From NCBI GenBank assembly GCA_005791875.1, contig SXTU01000167.1, forward strand, positions 1 through 57,321: 57,321 nucleotides of DNA, in the 5' to 3' direction. The notes below the pieces were generated by a model. The model searched no databases, had not been told where the DNA came from, and worked only from the letters and a program-made list of their open reading frames with translations. The translations under genes and the position numbers were made by a program. The first letter of the stretch is position 1. The number at the start of each line of letters is the position of its first letter. Source of the DNA: Verrucomicrobiales bacterium. GTDB taxonomy: Bacteria; Verrucomicrobiota; Verrucomicrobiia; Limisphaerales; SXTU01. Shown in pieces: positions 1 through 9,538 of this stretch.

Positions 1-743
1 ATGAGCGGGTGGCCCGTCACGTAGCCGATCGCGTAGCGCGCGATGAGTCCCCAGCGCACGCGCGGGAAGATGCAGATGTCGAGCAACCCATCGTCGAGCT
101 TGGCGTCGGGGAAGACCGGCAGGCTGCCGCCATAGAAGCGCCCGTTGCCCACGAGCACCAGTTCGCCTGTCGCGCTTTGCCCGTCGGCTTCAACGGTGAT
201 CAGCGGATGCGGCCCACGCATCGCCTTCATCCCCGCGAGCACGTAGGCGAATTGCGCGATGCGCTTCTTCATCTGCCAGTCCACGAGGCTGATGGCTTGT
301 GCGTCGAGTCCCGCGCCGGCCATCTGCGCAAAGTAACGGCGCTGCGTTCCTGCTGCGCCGATCTGCTCCGCAAACGGCGCGTCAATCCTCTGCTCACTGC
401 CACGAAGAATCGTCTGCCATGCCGCGCGCAGCCGCAGCGGCAGCCCCAACTCACGCGCAAAGACATTGACCGTCCCGAGCGGTAGCACGGCGAGGCGCGC
501 GCGGGCGAAGCCGTCCGGCGCATCAGCGATACCGTTGAGCACCTCATTCACCGTGCCGTCACCGCCGGCAGCCACGAGCGTGTCAAAACCCTCGCGGACC
601 GCTTCCGCCGCGAGCCGGCGTCCGTCGCCGGGGGCCATTGTGGGTTTGAGCACGACGTCGCCGCCGAACTCGTCGAGATGCCGACGGAAGCTACGGGCTT
701 TGCCGCCGCGTGCAGTGGGGTTGAAGATGACGCAAGCACGCAT
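1..743 (-). CDS. YegS/DagK-family diacylglycerol (lipid) kinase, 3' end cut by window edge
   Basis: Reading the minus strand from ATG 743 gives an open frame that runs off the window start, so the C-terminus is missing. The first residues (MRACVIFNPTARGGKA) carry the NP-ARGGKA nucleotide-binding motif. GGDGTVNEVLNG, the catalytic-domain signature of DAGK_cat enzymes, lies at about residues 65-76, followed by LPLGTVNVFARELG. Further on there is a YegS-like C-terminal domain with GNGRFYGGSLPVFPDAKLDDG. Family members phosphorylate diacylglycerol or related lipids at the membrane with ATP. The start is secure because an in-frame TGA lies one codon upstream (TGA-GTC-ATG). No Shine-Dalgarno is visible. 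A eukaryote-like sphingosine or ceramide substrate cannot be excluded. Confidence 0.9.
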   Translation of the reverse strand, partial: MRACVIFNPTARGGKARSFRRHLDEFGGDVVLKPTMAPGDGRRLAAEAVREGFDTLVAAGGDGTVNEVLNGIADAPDGFARARLAVLPLGTVNVFARELGLPLRLRAAWQTILRGSEQRIDAPFAEQIGAAGTQRRYFAQMAGAGLDAQAISLVDWQMKKRIAQFAYVLAGMKAMRGPHPLITVEADGQSATGELVLVGNGRFYGGSLPVFPDAKLDDGLLDICIFPRVRWGLIARYAIGYVTGHPL

Positions 744-918
744 GACTCATCCGGAGCGCCCGCTTCCAAGCCGGCTTTGCGCAGTCGAACGAGCATGACA
801 GCGGTTTGGCCAGCCAACTGAAGGCATGTGAAATCGTGGTGTCAAAGCCACAAAAAGAAAGTCATGCCATTTCCCGATGGCAGTCGGTGGAATGTGAACT
901 GAACGCCATGGCGCGCGC

Positions 919-1044
919 CTTCTCCCTTCCTCGGAGGAGGGGAGAAGGTGGCCGGAGGCCGGATGAGGGGTGGGGCCGCCAACGCCGACGCGCGTAACCC
1001 CTCACCCCAACCCGCTCCCCTCCTCCGAGGAAGGGAGAGGGAGC
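919..1044. repeat. Family A palindromic repeat, copy A1 (intergenic)
   Basis: A 22-nt perfect inverted repeat has arms at 922-943 and 1016-1037, with core CCTCGGAGGAGGGGA. Between the arms are GGATGAGGGG and its near-complement CCCCTCACCCC. The same element recurs near 10301, 34545 and 54158 and, modified, inside the dehydrogenase gene. There is no T-tract, so it is not an intrinsic terminator. The rest of the 744-1148 gap holds only two copies of a short CCGGAGCGCCGGCTT-like word (about 752-787 and, reversed, 1126-1150) and no gene. Confidence 0.85.
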
Positions 1045-1148
1045 CAGCGTGCGTCGTGGACGGCCAGCTATTCGACGGAATGTCATTCTGAATTGGTATC
1101 AGTCCCGGTCAGGCCGCATCGTAAGCCGGCTGCAAGCCGGCGCTCCGG

Positions 1149-2498
1149 TCACGACTTCAGGCCGGTGCGGCTGCGCTTGCCGCGCTTCGCCTTCTTTGCA
1201 GTTCCGTTGCGTTGAACTGCTTGCTCCGCTCGCGCCTGCTGCCGCGAGCAGAACTGTTCAAACGCTCCGCCGAAAAGGTCTTGCACATCGCGCTGGATTT
1301 CCGCATGGGTCGGCTCCCAACCGGTGGCGGCGAGGTCCGTGTATTTCTCCGCCAGCACGCGGGCGATGATGTGGCGCGAGTGGTCCCACTTGTAAACGAT
1401 CTGGTCCAGCACGCGCGCGTCCGAGTGCTGCGGCGTGACGGACAGGCCGATGAGCTCAAGGCGCATCCGGGTCATCTCCTCGATGAGATACGGGATGTTC
1501 GTGAACCACCAGCAGCCGAAGAGGTGCAGGTTGCGGAATTTCCGCGCGGCGACGCAGAGCGAATACTGGTTCTCGCGGGCGAGCGCGGTGATGAGGAACT
1601 GGTTGTCCGGGTGCGCGGCGATGAGGCTCTCGTAGGTGCCGGTGTCGCACTGGCCCACGCCGTCGCCGGCGAGCTTGAGCTGCGGATTTACGGCGCGTTT
1701 CACACCGGGCATCATTGCGAATGGCAGACCGAACTCGCGGCAGTGCGGCAGCACGGCGGTCTCCATGAGGCGTGCGCAGGCGTTGTCGCCGGGATAGGTG
1801 AAGTCCGGCGGTAGCGACACCATGAGGTATTGCGCGTTGATGCGGCGCGTCCAGTCCGCGAGGAAACGGCGGACCTCGCTGGCGGTCTTCTCGGAAAGCT
1901 CGGGTGTCACTTCGTAGCCCCAGTCGCGCAGGCGCGGGGCGGCGGTGTCGTGCCAGGACAGCAGCAGCGGATCAATGCGCAGCGCGGCGGTAAAGCGCTC
2001 GTCCCGCCGAAACCCGCGCTCCCAGACCACGCGCTCTACGTCGTCGAATGGCGAGTTCGTCATGCAGATCCGGCTCACGCCCGCCACGTCCATGCAGTGC
2101 GTGGTGTAGTCGGCGACGTTCCACTTCGCGAACCACTTGCGCAGCGAGGGCAGGTCGCGCTTCTTCACGTCGAGGCCGAGGCGGTTCAACGTGGTGAGCA
2201 CACCTCGGCAGGCCTCGGAGATGGGCGAGTGCTCGATGAAGAGCGCGTTCCAGATCGCATCCGCCTGCTCGCGCTTGGACATGGCCCAGAACTTCTCGTA
2301 GGTCAGGTCGAACTGCCGAAACCCCTCGGCGACGAGGTAGTGATAGACGAGAAGGTCGTCTATGCCCCACAGCAGCAACTCGCCGAACGCGGGGTCGTAG
2401 AGATGCGTGTGGATGTCATAGACCGGCGTGGTGAGGACAGCCTTCTCGACTTGGGCGGCGAGCGCGGCGCGGCGTTTGGCGGTGACGGGTTGAGTCAT
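1149..2498 (-). CDS. Uronate isomerase-like (UxaC-family) amidohydrolase
   Basis: 449 residues, close to the roughly 470 of classical uronate isomerases. YDIHTHLYDP near residue 28 provides the HxH metal motif expected of the amidohydrolase superfamily. The following GELLLWGIDDLLVYHYL resembles the substrate-lid segment of UxaC. Later landmarks are GCWWFTNIPYLIEEMTRMRLELIG and TPQHSDARVLDQIVYKW in the C-terminal half. Family members interconvert glucuronate/fructuronate or galacturonate/tagaturonate, but this branch is divergent and its substrate is not proven. The C-terminus ends in a basic KAKRGKRSRTG tail. No other uronate catabolic genes adjoin it. The ATG at 2498 gives the natural N-terminus. 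Confidence 0.68.
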   Translation of the reverse strand: MTQPVTAKRRAALAAQVEKAVLTTPVYDIHTHLYDPAFGELLLWGIDDLLVYHYLVAEGFRQFDLTYEKFWAMSKREQADAIWNALFIEHSPISEACRGVLTTLNRLGLDVKKRDLPSLRKWFAKWNVADYTTHCMDVAGVSRICMTNSPFDDVERVVWERGFRRDERFTAALRIDPLLLSWHDTAAPRLRDWGYEVTPELSEKTASEVRRFLADWTRRINAQYLMVSLPPDFTYPGDNACARLMETAVLPHCREFGLPFAMMPGVKRAVNPQLKLAGDGVGQCDTGTYESLIAAHPDNQFLITALARENQYSLCVAARKFRNLHLFGCWWFTNIPYLIEEMTRMRLELIGLSVTPQHSDARVLDQIVYKWDHSRHIIARVLAEKYTDLAATGWEPTHAEIQRDVQDLFGGAFEQFCSRQQARAEQAVQRNGTAKKAKRGKRSRTGLKS

Positions 2499-2547
2499 CG
2501 GGATGGGAGATTAAGCGGGATTTTCAACTCCCGGCCATGAAAAGTTG

Positions 2548-2624
2548 CGAGCTGCAGCGGCGGTCTGCGACCGCCGTCCGGCATGCGCTCCAGAACGGCG
2601 CTCACAGAGCGCCGCTACAGGTCA
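2548..2624. repeat. Family D inverted repeat (GCAGCGGCGGTCTGCGACCG)
   Basis: Two imperfect hairpins stand back to back: GCGGCGGTCTGCGACCGCCG on the left, and CGGCGCTCACAGAGCGCCG followed by CTACAGG on the right. Read from the other strand, the right unit is TGTAGCGGCGCTCTGTGAGC, a variant of the left one. A further copy (TGTAGCGGCGGTCTGTGACC) lies at 12682. The element fills the gap between the 3' end of the GDP-fucose synthase gene and the 5' end of the isomerase gene. Confidence 0.7.
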
Positions 2625-3554
2625 CTTCCCAGCCCGGTTCGCCAGGAACCACTCGTAGGTGCTGTGGATGCCGTCGGCAAGCGGGATGCGCGCCTGCCAG
2701 CCGAGGGCGTTGATGCGGGAGACATCGAGCAACTTGCGCGGCGTGCCGTCGGGCATCGTGCGGTCCCAGACGATTTCGCCCGCGTAACCGACAATGCCTC
2801 GAATCAACTCGGCCAGCTCGCGGATGGTCACGTCCCCGCCCACGCCCACGTTGATGAGCTGGTCGGACTCGTAGCGGTCCATGAGCGCGGCGCACGCCTC
2901 GGCGAAGTCATCGGCGTGGAGGAATTCGCGGCGCGGTGTGCCAGTGCCCCAGAGCGCGACGGCAGGAGCGTTCGCCACTTTCGCCTCGTGGAACTTGCGC
3001 AGGAGCGCGGGCAGGACATGGCATTTGTCCAGGTCGAAGGTGTCGTTCGGCCCGTAGAGATTCGTGGGCATCGCGCTGATGAAGTTGCGACCGTATTGGC
3101 GGCGATAGTAGGCGCAGAGCTTCAGGCCGGCGATCTTGGCGAGCGCGTAACCCTCGTTCGTCGTCTCCAGCGCGCTGGTGAGCAAGGCGTCTTCGCGCAT
3201 CGGCTGCGGCGCGTGCTTCGGATACACGCACGAGCTGCCGAGGAAGAGGAGCTTCGTCACGTCGAACTCGGCGGCGGCCTCGATGACGTTGTTCTGGATG
3301 CGCAGGTTGTCGAGGAGGAACTCGACCTGGAAGGTGGCGTTGGCCTTGATGCCGCCGACCCGTGCCGCCGCGAGGATGACGTGCGTGGGCCGCTCCTGAC
3401 GGAAGAACGTGCGCACGGCGACGGTGTCCTTCAGCTCGAGCTCTGCGTGCGTGCGGGTGATGACGCGCCAGCCCGGCAACCGCGAGTAGAGCCGCAAGAG
3501 CGCGCTGCCCGCGAGGCCGCGATGCCCGGCGATGTAAATAGTTTGGTCAGCCAT
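2622..3554 (-). CDS. fcl: GDP-L-fucose synthase (GDP-4-keto-6-deoxymannose epimerase/reductase)
   Basis: 310 residues, full length for the short-chain dehydrogenase/epimerase family. IYIAGHRGLAGSALL at the N-terminus is the GxxGxxG NADP-binding turn. FLGSSCVYPK near residue 108 and YALAKIAGLKLC near residue 136 provide the catalytic Ser and the YxxxK pair. LYGPNDTFD and RREFLHADDFAEA are typical Fcl signatures. It catalyses the last step of GDP-fucose synthesis, feeding surface polysaccharide. The usual partner gmd (GDP-mannose dehydratase) is not in the window. The gene diverges from coaD. Confidence 0.93.
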   Translation of the reverse strand: MADQTIYIAGHRGLAGSALLRLYSRLPGWRVITRTHAELELKDTVAVRTFFRQERPTHVILAAARVGGIKANATFQVEFLLDNLRIQNNVIEAAAEFDVTKLLFLGSSCVYPKHAPQPMREDALLTSALETTNEGYALAKIAGLKLCAYYRRQYGRNFISAMPTNLYGPNDTFDLDKCHVLPALLRKFHEAKVANAPAVALWGTGTPRREFLHADDFAEACAALMDRYESDQLINVGVGGDVTIRELAELIRGIVGYAGEIVWDRTMPDGTPRKLLDVSRINALGWQARIPLADGIHSTYEWFLANRAGK

Positions 3555-3710
3555 TACGCGCGCCAGCCCGGCGGCAACCGTCAGGAAGCGCGAGTTCTTC
3601 TAAGTCCCGTGCCGGGGCAAGTAAAGCGCATTGACAGTAAAGCGCATTGAAACACGCCGGGCGCGGGAAATTGCCTTGCGCATTTCCGGCCCGGCTCTGA
3701 ATTTCACCGC

Positions 3711-4217
3711 GTGCGAACGGTAGTTTATCCCGGCAGTTTCGATCCACTCACCAACGGCCATCTCGATGTCATCGAGCGGGCGGCGCGGCTGTTTGACCGT
3801 GTCATTGTGGCGGTGGCGCAGAACACGGAGAAGCACCCGCTCTTCACGCCGGAGGAGCGGTGCGCGCTCGTGGTCGGGGCTACGCGGCGGCTGCGCAACG
3901 TCGAGACGCGCGCCTTCGACGGGCTGCTGGTGGACTACGTGCGCGGGTGCGGCGCGCAGGCGGTCATCCGCGGGCTGCGGGCGGTGTCGGACTTTGAGTT
4001 CGAGTTCCAGATGGCGCTGATGAACCGCAAGCTCGACGAGCGCGTGGAGACCATTTTCATGATGCCCAAGGACACCTACACGTTCCTCAGCTCGCGGCTG
4101 GTGAAGGAAATCGCCCGGCTGGGCGGCGACGTGCGGGACTTCGTGCCGGGGAATGTGGGCAAGGCCCTCGCGGGCAAGAATGGCGTGCGGCAGACAGCCT
4201 TGCCGAAACGAAAGTGA
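3711..4217 (+). CDS. coaD: Phosphopantetheine adenylyltransferase
   Basis: 168 residues with a GTG start. VYPGSFDPLTNGHLDVI contains the nucleotidyltransferase (T/H)xGH motif (TNGH). RGLRAVSDFEFEFQMALMNRKL and TYTFLSSRLVKEIARLGGDV are characteristic CoaD segments that bind pantetheine and ATP. The enzyme makes dephospho-CoA from 4'-phosphopantetheine and ATP, the fourth step of CoA synthesis. It is followed after 4 nt by yceD, suggesting co-transcription with yceD-rpmF. Upstream (3620-3652) there is a tandem 16-nt direct repeat of AGTAAAGCGCATTGA that contains a TTGACA hexamer, but no convincing -10 box follows. Confidence 0.97.
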   Translation: MRTVVYPGSFDPLTNGHLDVIERAARLFDRVIVAVAQNTEKHPLFTPEERCALVVGATRRLRNVETRAFDGLLVDYVRGCGAQAVIRGLRAVSDFEFEFQMALMNRKLDERVETIFMMPKDTYTFLSSRLVKEIARLGGDVRDFVPGNVGKALAGKNGVRQTALPKRK

Positions 4218-4221
4218 CACC

Positions 4222-4710
4222 ATGCCTCTTCTGGTAAACCTCCAACACCTGCAAACCGAACCGCTGGAAATTTCCGGCGAACTGCCCGTCGCCGAGCTGG
4301 ACTTGGGCGGGGACGACAGCGTCGTCCACCTGACCCACCCGCTCTCGTATGACCTGACGGCGACCGACCTGGACGACGCGGTGCTGGTGCAGGGCGAGCT
4401 GCGGCTGCCGGTGGATTGCGAGTGCGTGCGGTGCCTGAAGAAGTTCACGCTGGAGGTGGAGGTGCCTGATTTCGCCGTGCATCTGCCCCTGGCAGGCGAG
4501 GACGCGGTGGGTCTCGTGGAGGATTGCGTGGACTTGACACCATTTTTGCGCGAAGACATTCTGCTCACGCTTCCGCAGCATCCGCTGTGCAAGCCTGACT
4601 GTCGCGGTCTGTCGCAGTTCGCGGCCGGCGGCGCGTCGGGCCAAACCTCCCAGACGAACGCAGGCGCGTCGGCGTGGGCCGCGTTGAACAAACTGAAACT
4701 GAAAGACTAA
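4222..4710 (+). CDS. yceD: YceD/DUF177 family protein
   Basis: 162 residues. The start is placed at ATG 4222 because the open frame upstream of it lies inside coaD. LRLPVDCECVRCLKKFTLEVE carries the CxxC pair and basic segment typical of DUF177, and a second pair (PLCKPDCRGL) lies near the C-terminus. Members are encoded directly before rpmF throughout bacteria and are linked to 23S rRNA and ribosome assembly. The 4-nt gap to both neighbours fits a coaD-yceD-rpmF transcription unit. The exact molecular activity is unknown. Confidence 0.88.
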   Translation: MPLLVNLQHLQTEPLEISGELPVAELDLGGDDSVVHLTHPLSYDLTATDLDDAVLVQGELRLPVDCECVRCLKKFTLEVEVPDFAVHLPLAGEDAVGLVEDCVDLTPFLREDILLTLPQHPLCKPDCRGLSQFAAGGASGQTSQTNAGASAWAALNKLKLKD

Positions 4711-4714
4711 GACT

Positions 4715-4903
4715 ATGGGCGTCCCAAAGCGTAAACCTTCGAAGAGCCGGCAGCGCATGCGGCGCGCCTACAACAGCGTGATGAAGCTGCCGCAGTTGGG
4801 CGTGTGCCCGCAGTGCGCCGCGCCCGCCCAGCCCCACCGGGTCTGTCCGGCCTGCGGCTTCTACAAGGGCCGGCAGATCCTGACCATCACGGCGGGGATG
4901 TAA
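4715..4903 (+). CDS. rpmF: 50S ribosomal protein L32
   Basis: 62 residues beginning MGVPKRKPSKSRQRMRRAYN, the standard basic L32 N-terminus. A four-cysteine zinc ribbon follows (CPQCAAP and CPACG), then YKGRQIL. It is a small structural protein of the large subunit. Its position between yceD and plsX is the conserved bacterial order. Confidence 0.97.
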   Translation: MGVPKRKPSKSRQRMRRAYNSVMKLPQLGVCPQCAAPAQPHRVCPACGFYKGRQILTITAGM

Positions 4904-4912
4904 TTTCCGGCG

Positions 4913-4950
4913 AAGGGCGCGGCGGACCTCCGACGCGCCCTTTGCTTTTC
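4913..4950 (+). terminator. Intrinsic terminator/attenuator after rpmF
   Basis: A GC-rich stem pairs AAGGGCGCG (4913-4921) with CGCGCCCTT (4934-4942) and runs into TTTGCTTTTC. It lies between rpmF and plsX, so it probably ends or reduces read-through from coaD-yceD-rpmF. The terminator after rplS has the same TTTTGCTTTT tail form. Confidence 0.75.
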
Positions 4951-4991
4951 TCAGACTGGCGTTCCGGTTTCCGGGCGGCCTACTCTCCGAT

Positions 4992-6038
4992 ATGCGCATC
5001 GCAGTGGATGTCATGGGCGGCGACCACGGGTGTGGCGTCATCATTGACGGCGCGAAGCTGGCGCTGGCCGAGAACCGCAAGCTGACCGAGCTGCACCTCG
5101 TCGGCAACCAAGAGGAAATCACCGCCCACCTCCGCAAAGTCCAGCTCGACACCGACCCGCGCGTCCACGTCCTCCACGCCACGCAAGTCCTCACGATGGA
5201 GGACAAGCCCGTGGACGCGGTGCGCAAGAAGAAGGATTGCTCCGTCGTCCGTGCCATCGAGCTGGTCCGCGACGGCAAGGCGGACGCGGTCGTTTCCCCC
5301 GGCAACACCGGCGGCATCCTCGCGGCGGGAATGTTCCGGCTGCGCACCTTGCCCGGCATCAGCCGCGCGGCCATCGCGACGGTCATGCCCGAGCCGGAGA
5401 ACGAGTTCGTCCTGCTCGACGCAGGCGCGAACACGGAGTGCAAGCCCTGGCACCTCGCGGAGTTCGCCATCATGGGCAGCATCTACTCGCGCGAAATCCT
5501 GCGGAAGCCCAGCCCGCGCGTGGGCGTGCTCTCCAACGGCACGGAGGAGACGAAGGGCAACGGACTCACGCAGGCCGCCGTCCTGCTCTGCCGGAAGCTC
5601 GACCTGAACTTCCTCGGCTACGTCGAGGGCCATGATCTCTTCGCCAACCGCGTGGACGTTGTTGTCTGCGACGGCTTCGTGGGGAACATCGTCCTCAAGA
5701 CCTGCGAGAGCCTCGCGCGCGGGATGTTCGCCATGCTCAAGTGCGAGCTGACCGCCAACCCGAAGCGCAAGCTCGGCGCGTTGCTGGCCAAGAACGCCTT
5801 CCGCAGCATCAAGCGCCGCACCGACTCGGAGAACTATGGCGGCGCGCCGCTGCTGGGCTTGAACGGCGTCGTCTTCAAGGCCCACGCCTCCGCGAAGGAG
5901 CGCTCCATCCTCAACGCCATCCGTTACGCGACCGAGACGCTGGAGTTCAACGTGAACCAGGCCATCGCTCGCGAGGCGGCCAAGGCCGAGCCGTTGCTGG
6001 AGGAGGCGCGGAAGGCGGGCGGCACTGAGCAGGCCTAG
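4992..6038 (+). CDS. plsX: Phosphate acyltransferase PlsX
   Basis: 348 residues, full length. MRIAVDVMGGDHG is the invariant PlsX N-terminus. VVSPGNTGGILAAGMFRL, LLDAGANTECKPWHLAEFA, GLLSNGTEE-like (LSNGTEETKGN) and VVCDGFVGNIVLKTCE are the conserved blocks. It converts acyl-ACP and phosphate to acyl-phosphate for PlsY, starting glycerophospholipid synthesis. The usual downstream fabH/fabD genes are absent; the next gene is on the other strand. Confidence 0.97.
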   Translation: MRIAVDVMGGDHGCGVIIDGAKLALAENRKLTELHLVGNQEEITAHLRKVQLDTDPRVHVLHATQVLTMEDKPVDAVRKKKDCSVVRAIELVRDGKADAVVSPGNTGGILAAGMFRLRTLPGISRAAIATVMPEPENEFVLLDAGANTECKPWHLAEFAIMGSIYSREILRKPSPRVGVLSNGTEETKGNGLTQAAVLLCRKLDLNFLGYVEGHDLFANRVDVVVCDGFVGNIVLKTCESLARGMFAMLKCELTANPKRKLGALLAKNAFRSIKRRTDSENYGGAPLLGLNGVVFKAHASAKERSILNAIRYATETLEFNVNQAIAREAAKAEPLLEEARKAGGTEQA

Positions 6039-6117
6039 CCTGAGGAGTCTCAGTCACTCGTTCCGGAAATGATCCGCCTTCGGCCGCCGGAGAGTAAATC
6101 GATCCTCGCGCGCACCA

Positions 6118-6777
6118 CTACCGCCGCAGGAATTTCGGCAGCCACTCGAAGAAGCCATCGGGGTAGCGCTCACGATTGAGCACCTGATAGAGGCGCACGG
6201 CGGAGTCGAAGGGCAGCGCCACGACCGCCAGGTAGTCCAGCCAGATGAGCGGGCCGATCAGCCGCTGGCCGAGGCCGGAGCCGAAGAAAAAGAGGCTGAT
6301 CAGCTCCATCACGAAGAACAGGTAGGCGAACAGGCAGGTGATGAGCGAGATGCGCAGCGGGTTGATGCCGTGCGGCTCGAGCACGTTCTCCTTGAACGAC
6401 GCGGGGAAGAATCCCAGCAGCGGATAGAAGAGACGCCAGTTGGTTTTGTGGCCGCCGGAGGGCTTGATCTTCTTGAATGCCCCGTCCCGCAGCGCCACGT
6501 AATCCTCGTCATACACGATCACGAACTTGGGCCGGATTCCACCGAAGTTCGGCCACGGCGACAGCTCATAACGGATCGGGCGCTCCTCGTCGCCGAGCAG
6601 CTTGCGCGAGAGGTAGTAGCGGTTCTCCTCGAACTCGATGGCCGGGCGCGACGACTCGCGGCTCTTCCACTCCGGCATCTCCTTGGCCGCGCACACGACG
6701 ATCTTCTCGCCGAAATACAGCACGATGTCCGGGCCGACTTCGACTCCGGAGGGCGGGCGGTTGTGGCTTTCTGACAT
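6118..6777 (-). CDS. Hypothetical membrane protein
   Basis: 219 residues from ATG 6777 (MSESHNRPP); an ATG 45 nt upstream only adds a low-quality leader. The first 130 residues look soluble and contain DIVLYFGEKIVVCAAKEMPEW and KFVIVYDEDYVALRDG, suggesting a small beta-rich cytoplasmic domain. Two hydrophobic helices follow, near residues 150-175 (LITCLFAYLFFVMELISLFFF) and 180-200 (IGPLIWLDYLAVVALPF), and the tail is basic. I do not recognise the family. It stands alone between plsX and the Rsm22-like gene. Confidence 0.7.
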   Translation of the reverse strand: MSESHNRPPSGVEVGPDIVLYFGEKIVVCAAKEMPEWKSRESSRPAIEFEENRYYLSRKLLGDEERPIRYELSPWPNFGGIRPKFVIVYDEDYVALRDGAFKKIKPSGGHKTNWRLFYPLLGFFPASFKENVLEPHGINPLRISLITCLFAYLFFVMELISLFFFGSGLGQRLIGPLIWLDYLAVVALPFDSAVRLYQVLNRERYPDGFFEWLPKFLRR

Positions 6778-6862
6778 GAGGCGAGGCGGCGCGGATTCCG
6801 TGCGGGTCGACAGTGGCCACATTCTTCGGTGGGCAGGGCGGTTCCGTCAAGCCGGGCGGACA

Positions 6863-6904
6863 ACCATCAGCCAACAGCGAACAGCGTTCAGCAGTGAGCA
6901 GATG
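6863..6904. repeat. Heptad repeat block upstream of the Rsm22-like gene
   Basis: The tract parses as consecutive degenerate 7-mers (TCAGCCA ACAGCGA ACAGCGT, then TCAGCAG TGAGCAG), the same period as the heptad arms found elsewhere in this window. It lies in the 170-nt gap between two divergent genes, where no other structure is evident. Confidence 0.55.
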
Positions 6905-6948
6905 TCCCCGGGTTTCCTGCCGGGCGCGGAACTGCTATCTGTCTCCGC

Positions 6949-7953
6949 ATGACCGAAGCAGAAACGACTTGGGACACGCTCGACTGGCCGGCGCTGGAAC
7001 GGCTGCGCGCGGGTTTCCTCTCCGGCACGGGCGAGGCGGGCGCGTATTGGCAGTCGCGCGCGGACCTCGCGAACTACGACCTCACATTCGCCCAGCGCAT
7101 CGCGTGGAAATGGGACGCCGTGCTGGGCGAGATGAAGCTGCGCGGGTGGACACCGCCGCCGGGCGAGGTGCTGGACTGGGGCTGCGGCAGCGGCGTCGCA
7201 GGCCGTTGTGTGCTGCGGGAGTTTGACGTGAAGAACGTCACTGCGCTCCGGCTCTTTGATCGTTCCGCGCTGGCGATGGAGTTCGCCGCCGCGCGGGCGA
7301 AGGCGGTCTTTCCGCAACTCGCAGTGGACTCCGGCGTGCCGGAGACCGGGCGCATCGGCCTGCTGGTGTTAAGCCATGTGCTCAACGAACTGCCTGACGT
7401 GCAGCGCGATTCTCTTGTGCAGCTCGCCCGTCGCGCAGAGGCCGTGCTGTGGGTGGAGCCGGGGACACACGCGGACAGCCGCGCGCTGATCGCGATGCGC
7501 GAGCGGCTCCGCGATGACTTCGACCTGATCGCGCCCTGCACGCATCAGGCCGCGTGCGGGCTGCTCACCGCCGGCAACGAGCGGCACTGGTGCCACAACT
7601 TCGCCACGCCTCCCGCCGGCGTCTTGGCGGACGGAGACTGGGTGCGGTTCGGCCAGCGGATGGGAATTGATATGCGGAGCCTGCCCTACAGTTTTCTCGC
7701 GCTGGAGCGGAAGGGACTGCGGACTGCCGTGGAGAAATTCGCTGGCTGGTCACGCGTGGTCGGAGCGCCCCGCGTCTATAAGGGCTTTGCAAAGCTCTTC
7801 AGTTGCCAGGCCGACGGCGTGCGCGACCTGACGCTCCAGAAGCGCGACGCGCCGGCTGTCTTCAAGCGGCTGCGGCACGAGGAGCCGGTGCTGGTGGTGA
7901 AGTGCGCCGTGGCCGGCGAGCGCGTGGAGGCGGTGGAAGCGACGCTGCCGTGA
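6949..7953 (+). CDS. Rsm22-like class I SAM-dependent methyltransferase
   Basis: 334 residues. VLDWGCGSGVAG near residue 80 is the SAM-binding motif I. LLVLSHVLNELPD and VLWVEPGTHADSR are signatures of the mitochondrial/bacterial Rsm22 family. The family's cysteine cluster is visible as CTHQAACGL and HWCHN; related proteins bind a [4Fe-4S] cluster there. Family members are linked to small ribosomal subunit assembly; methyl transfer by this one is inferred. The gene is monocistronic, converging on larC with a 28-nt gap. Confidence 0.82.
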   Translation: MTEAETTWDTLDWPALERLRAGFLSGTGEAGAYWQSRADLANYDLTFAQRIAWKWDAVLGEMKLRGWTPPPGEVLDWGCGSGVAGRCVLREFDVKNVTALRLFDRSALAMEFAAARAKAVFPQLAVDSGVPETGRIGLLVLSHVLNELPDVQRDSLVQLARRAEAVLWVEPGTHADSRALIAMRERLRDDFDLIAPCTHQAACGLLTAGNERHWCHNFATPPAGVLADGDWVRFGQRMGIDMRSLPYSFLALERKGLRTAVEKFAGWSRVVGAPRVYKGFAKLFSCQADGVRDLTLQKRDAPAVFKRLRHEEPVLVVKCAVAGERVEAVEATLP

Positions 7954-7981
7954 ACGCCGAGCCGGGGACCGGCGCTTTTAA

Positions 7982-9343
<1,362 letters not shown>

Positions 9344-9415
9344 ACGGGCGGGACGGTAGCGGAAAGCTCTGAATGCGGCAGGGAAAACTGTGGGCGGGCG
9401 ACTCGGAGGAGTTGT

Positions 9416-9537
9416 CTCACGCAAAGGCCGCGAAGGACGCAAAGAGGAGCCAAGCGGTGTGGAGTGTTGGCAAACGCCGCCAGACTTGCGCCGGAAAGAA
9501 TTTCCTCCTTTACGGCCTTCGCGCCCTTTGCGTGAGG
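9416..9537. repeat. Family B inverted repeat (CTCACGCAAAGGNCGCGAAG)
   Basis: The left arm (9416-9446) reads CTCACGCAAAGGCCGCGAAG and on, with a 9-nt periodicity (ACGCAAAGG-like). The right arm (9512-9537) is its complement, GGCCTTCGCGCCCTTTGCGT. The core between them is unrelated. A second copy is nested inside the family C element at 29882. The right arm abuts the TGA stop of the YggS-like gene. Confidence 0.82.
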
Positions 9538-9538
9538 C

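Noticed and set aside
3620..3660. TTGACA at 3631 as the -35 box of a coaD promoter
   Set aside because: No -10-like hexamer at the right distance; the hexamer arises at the junction of a 16-nt tandem duplication.
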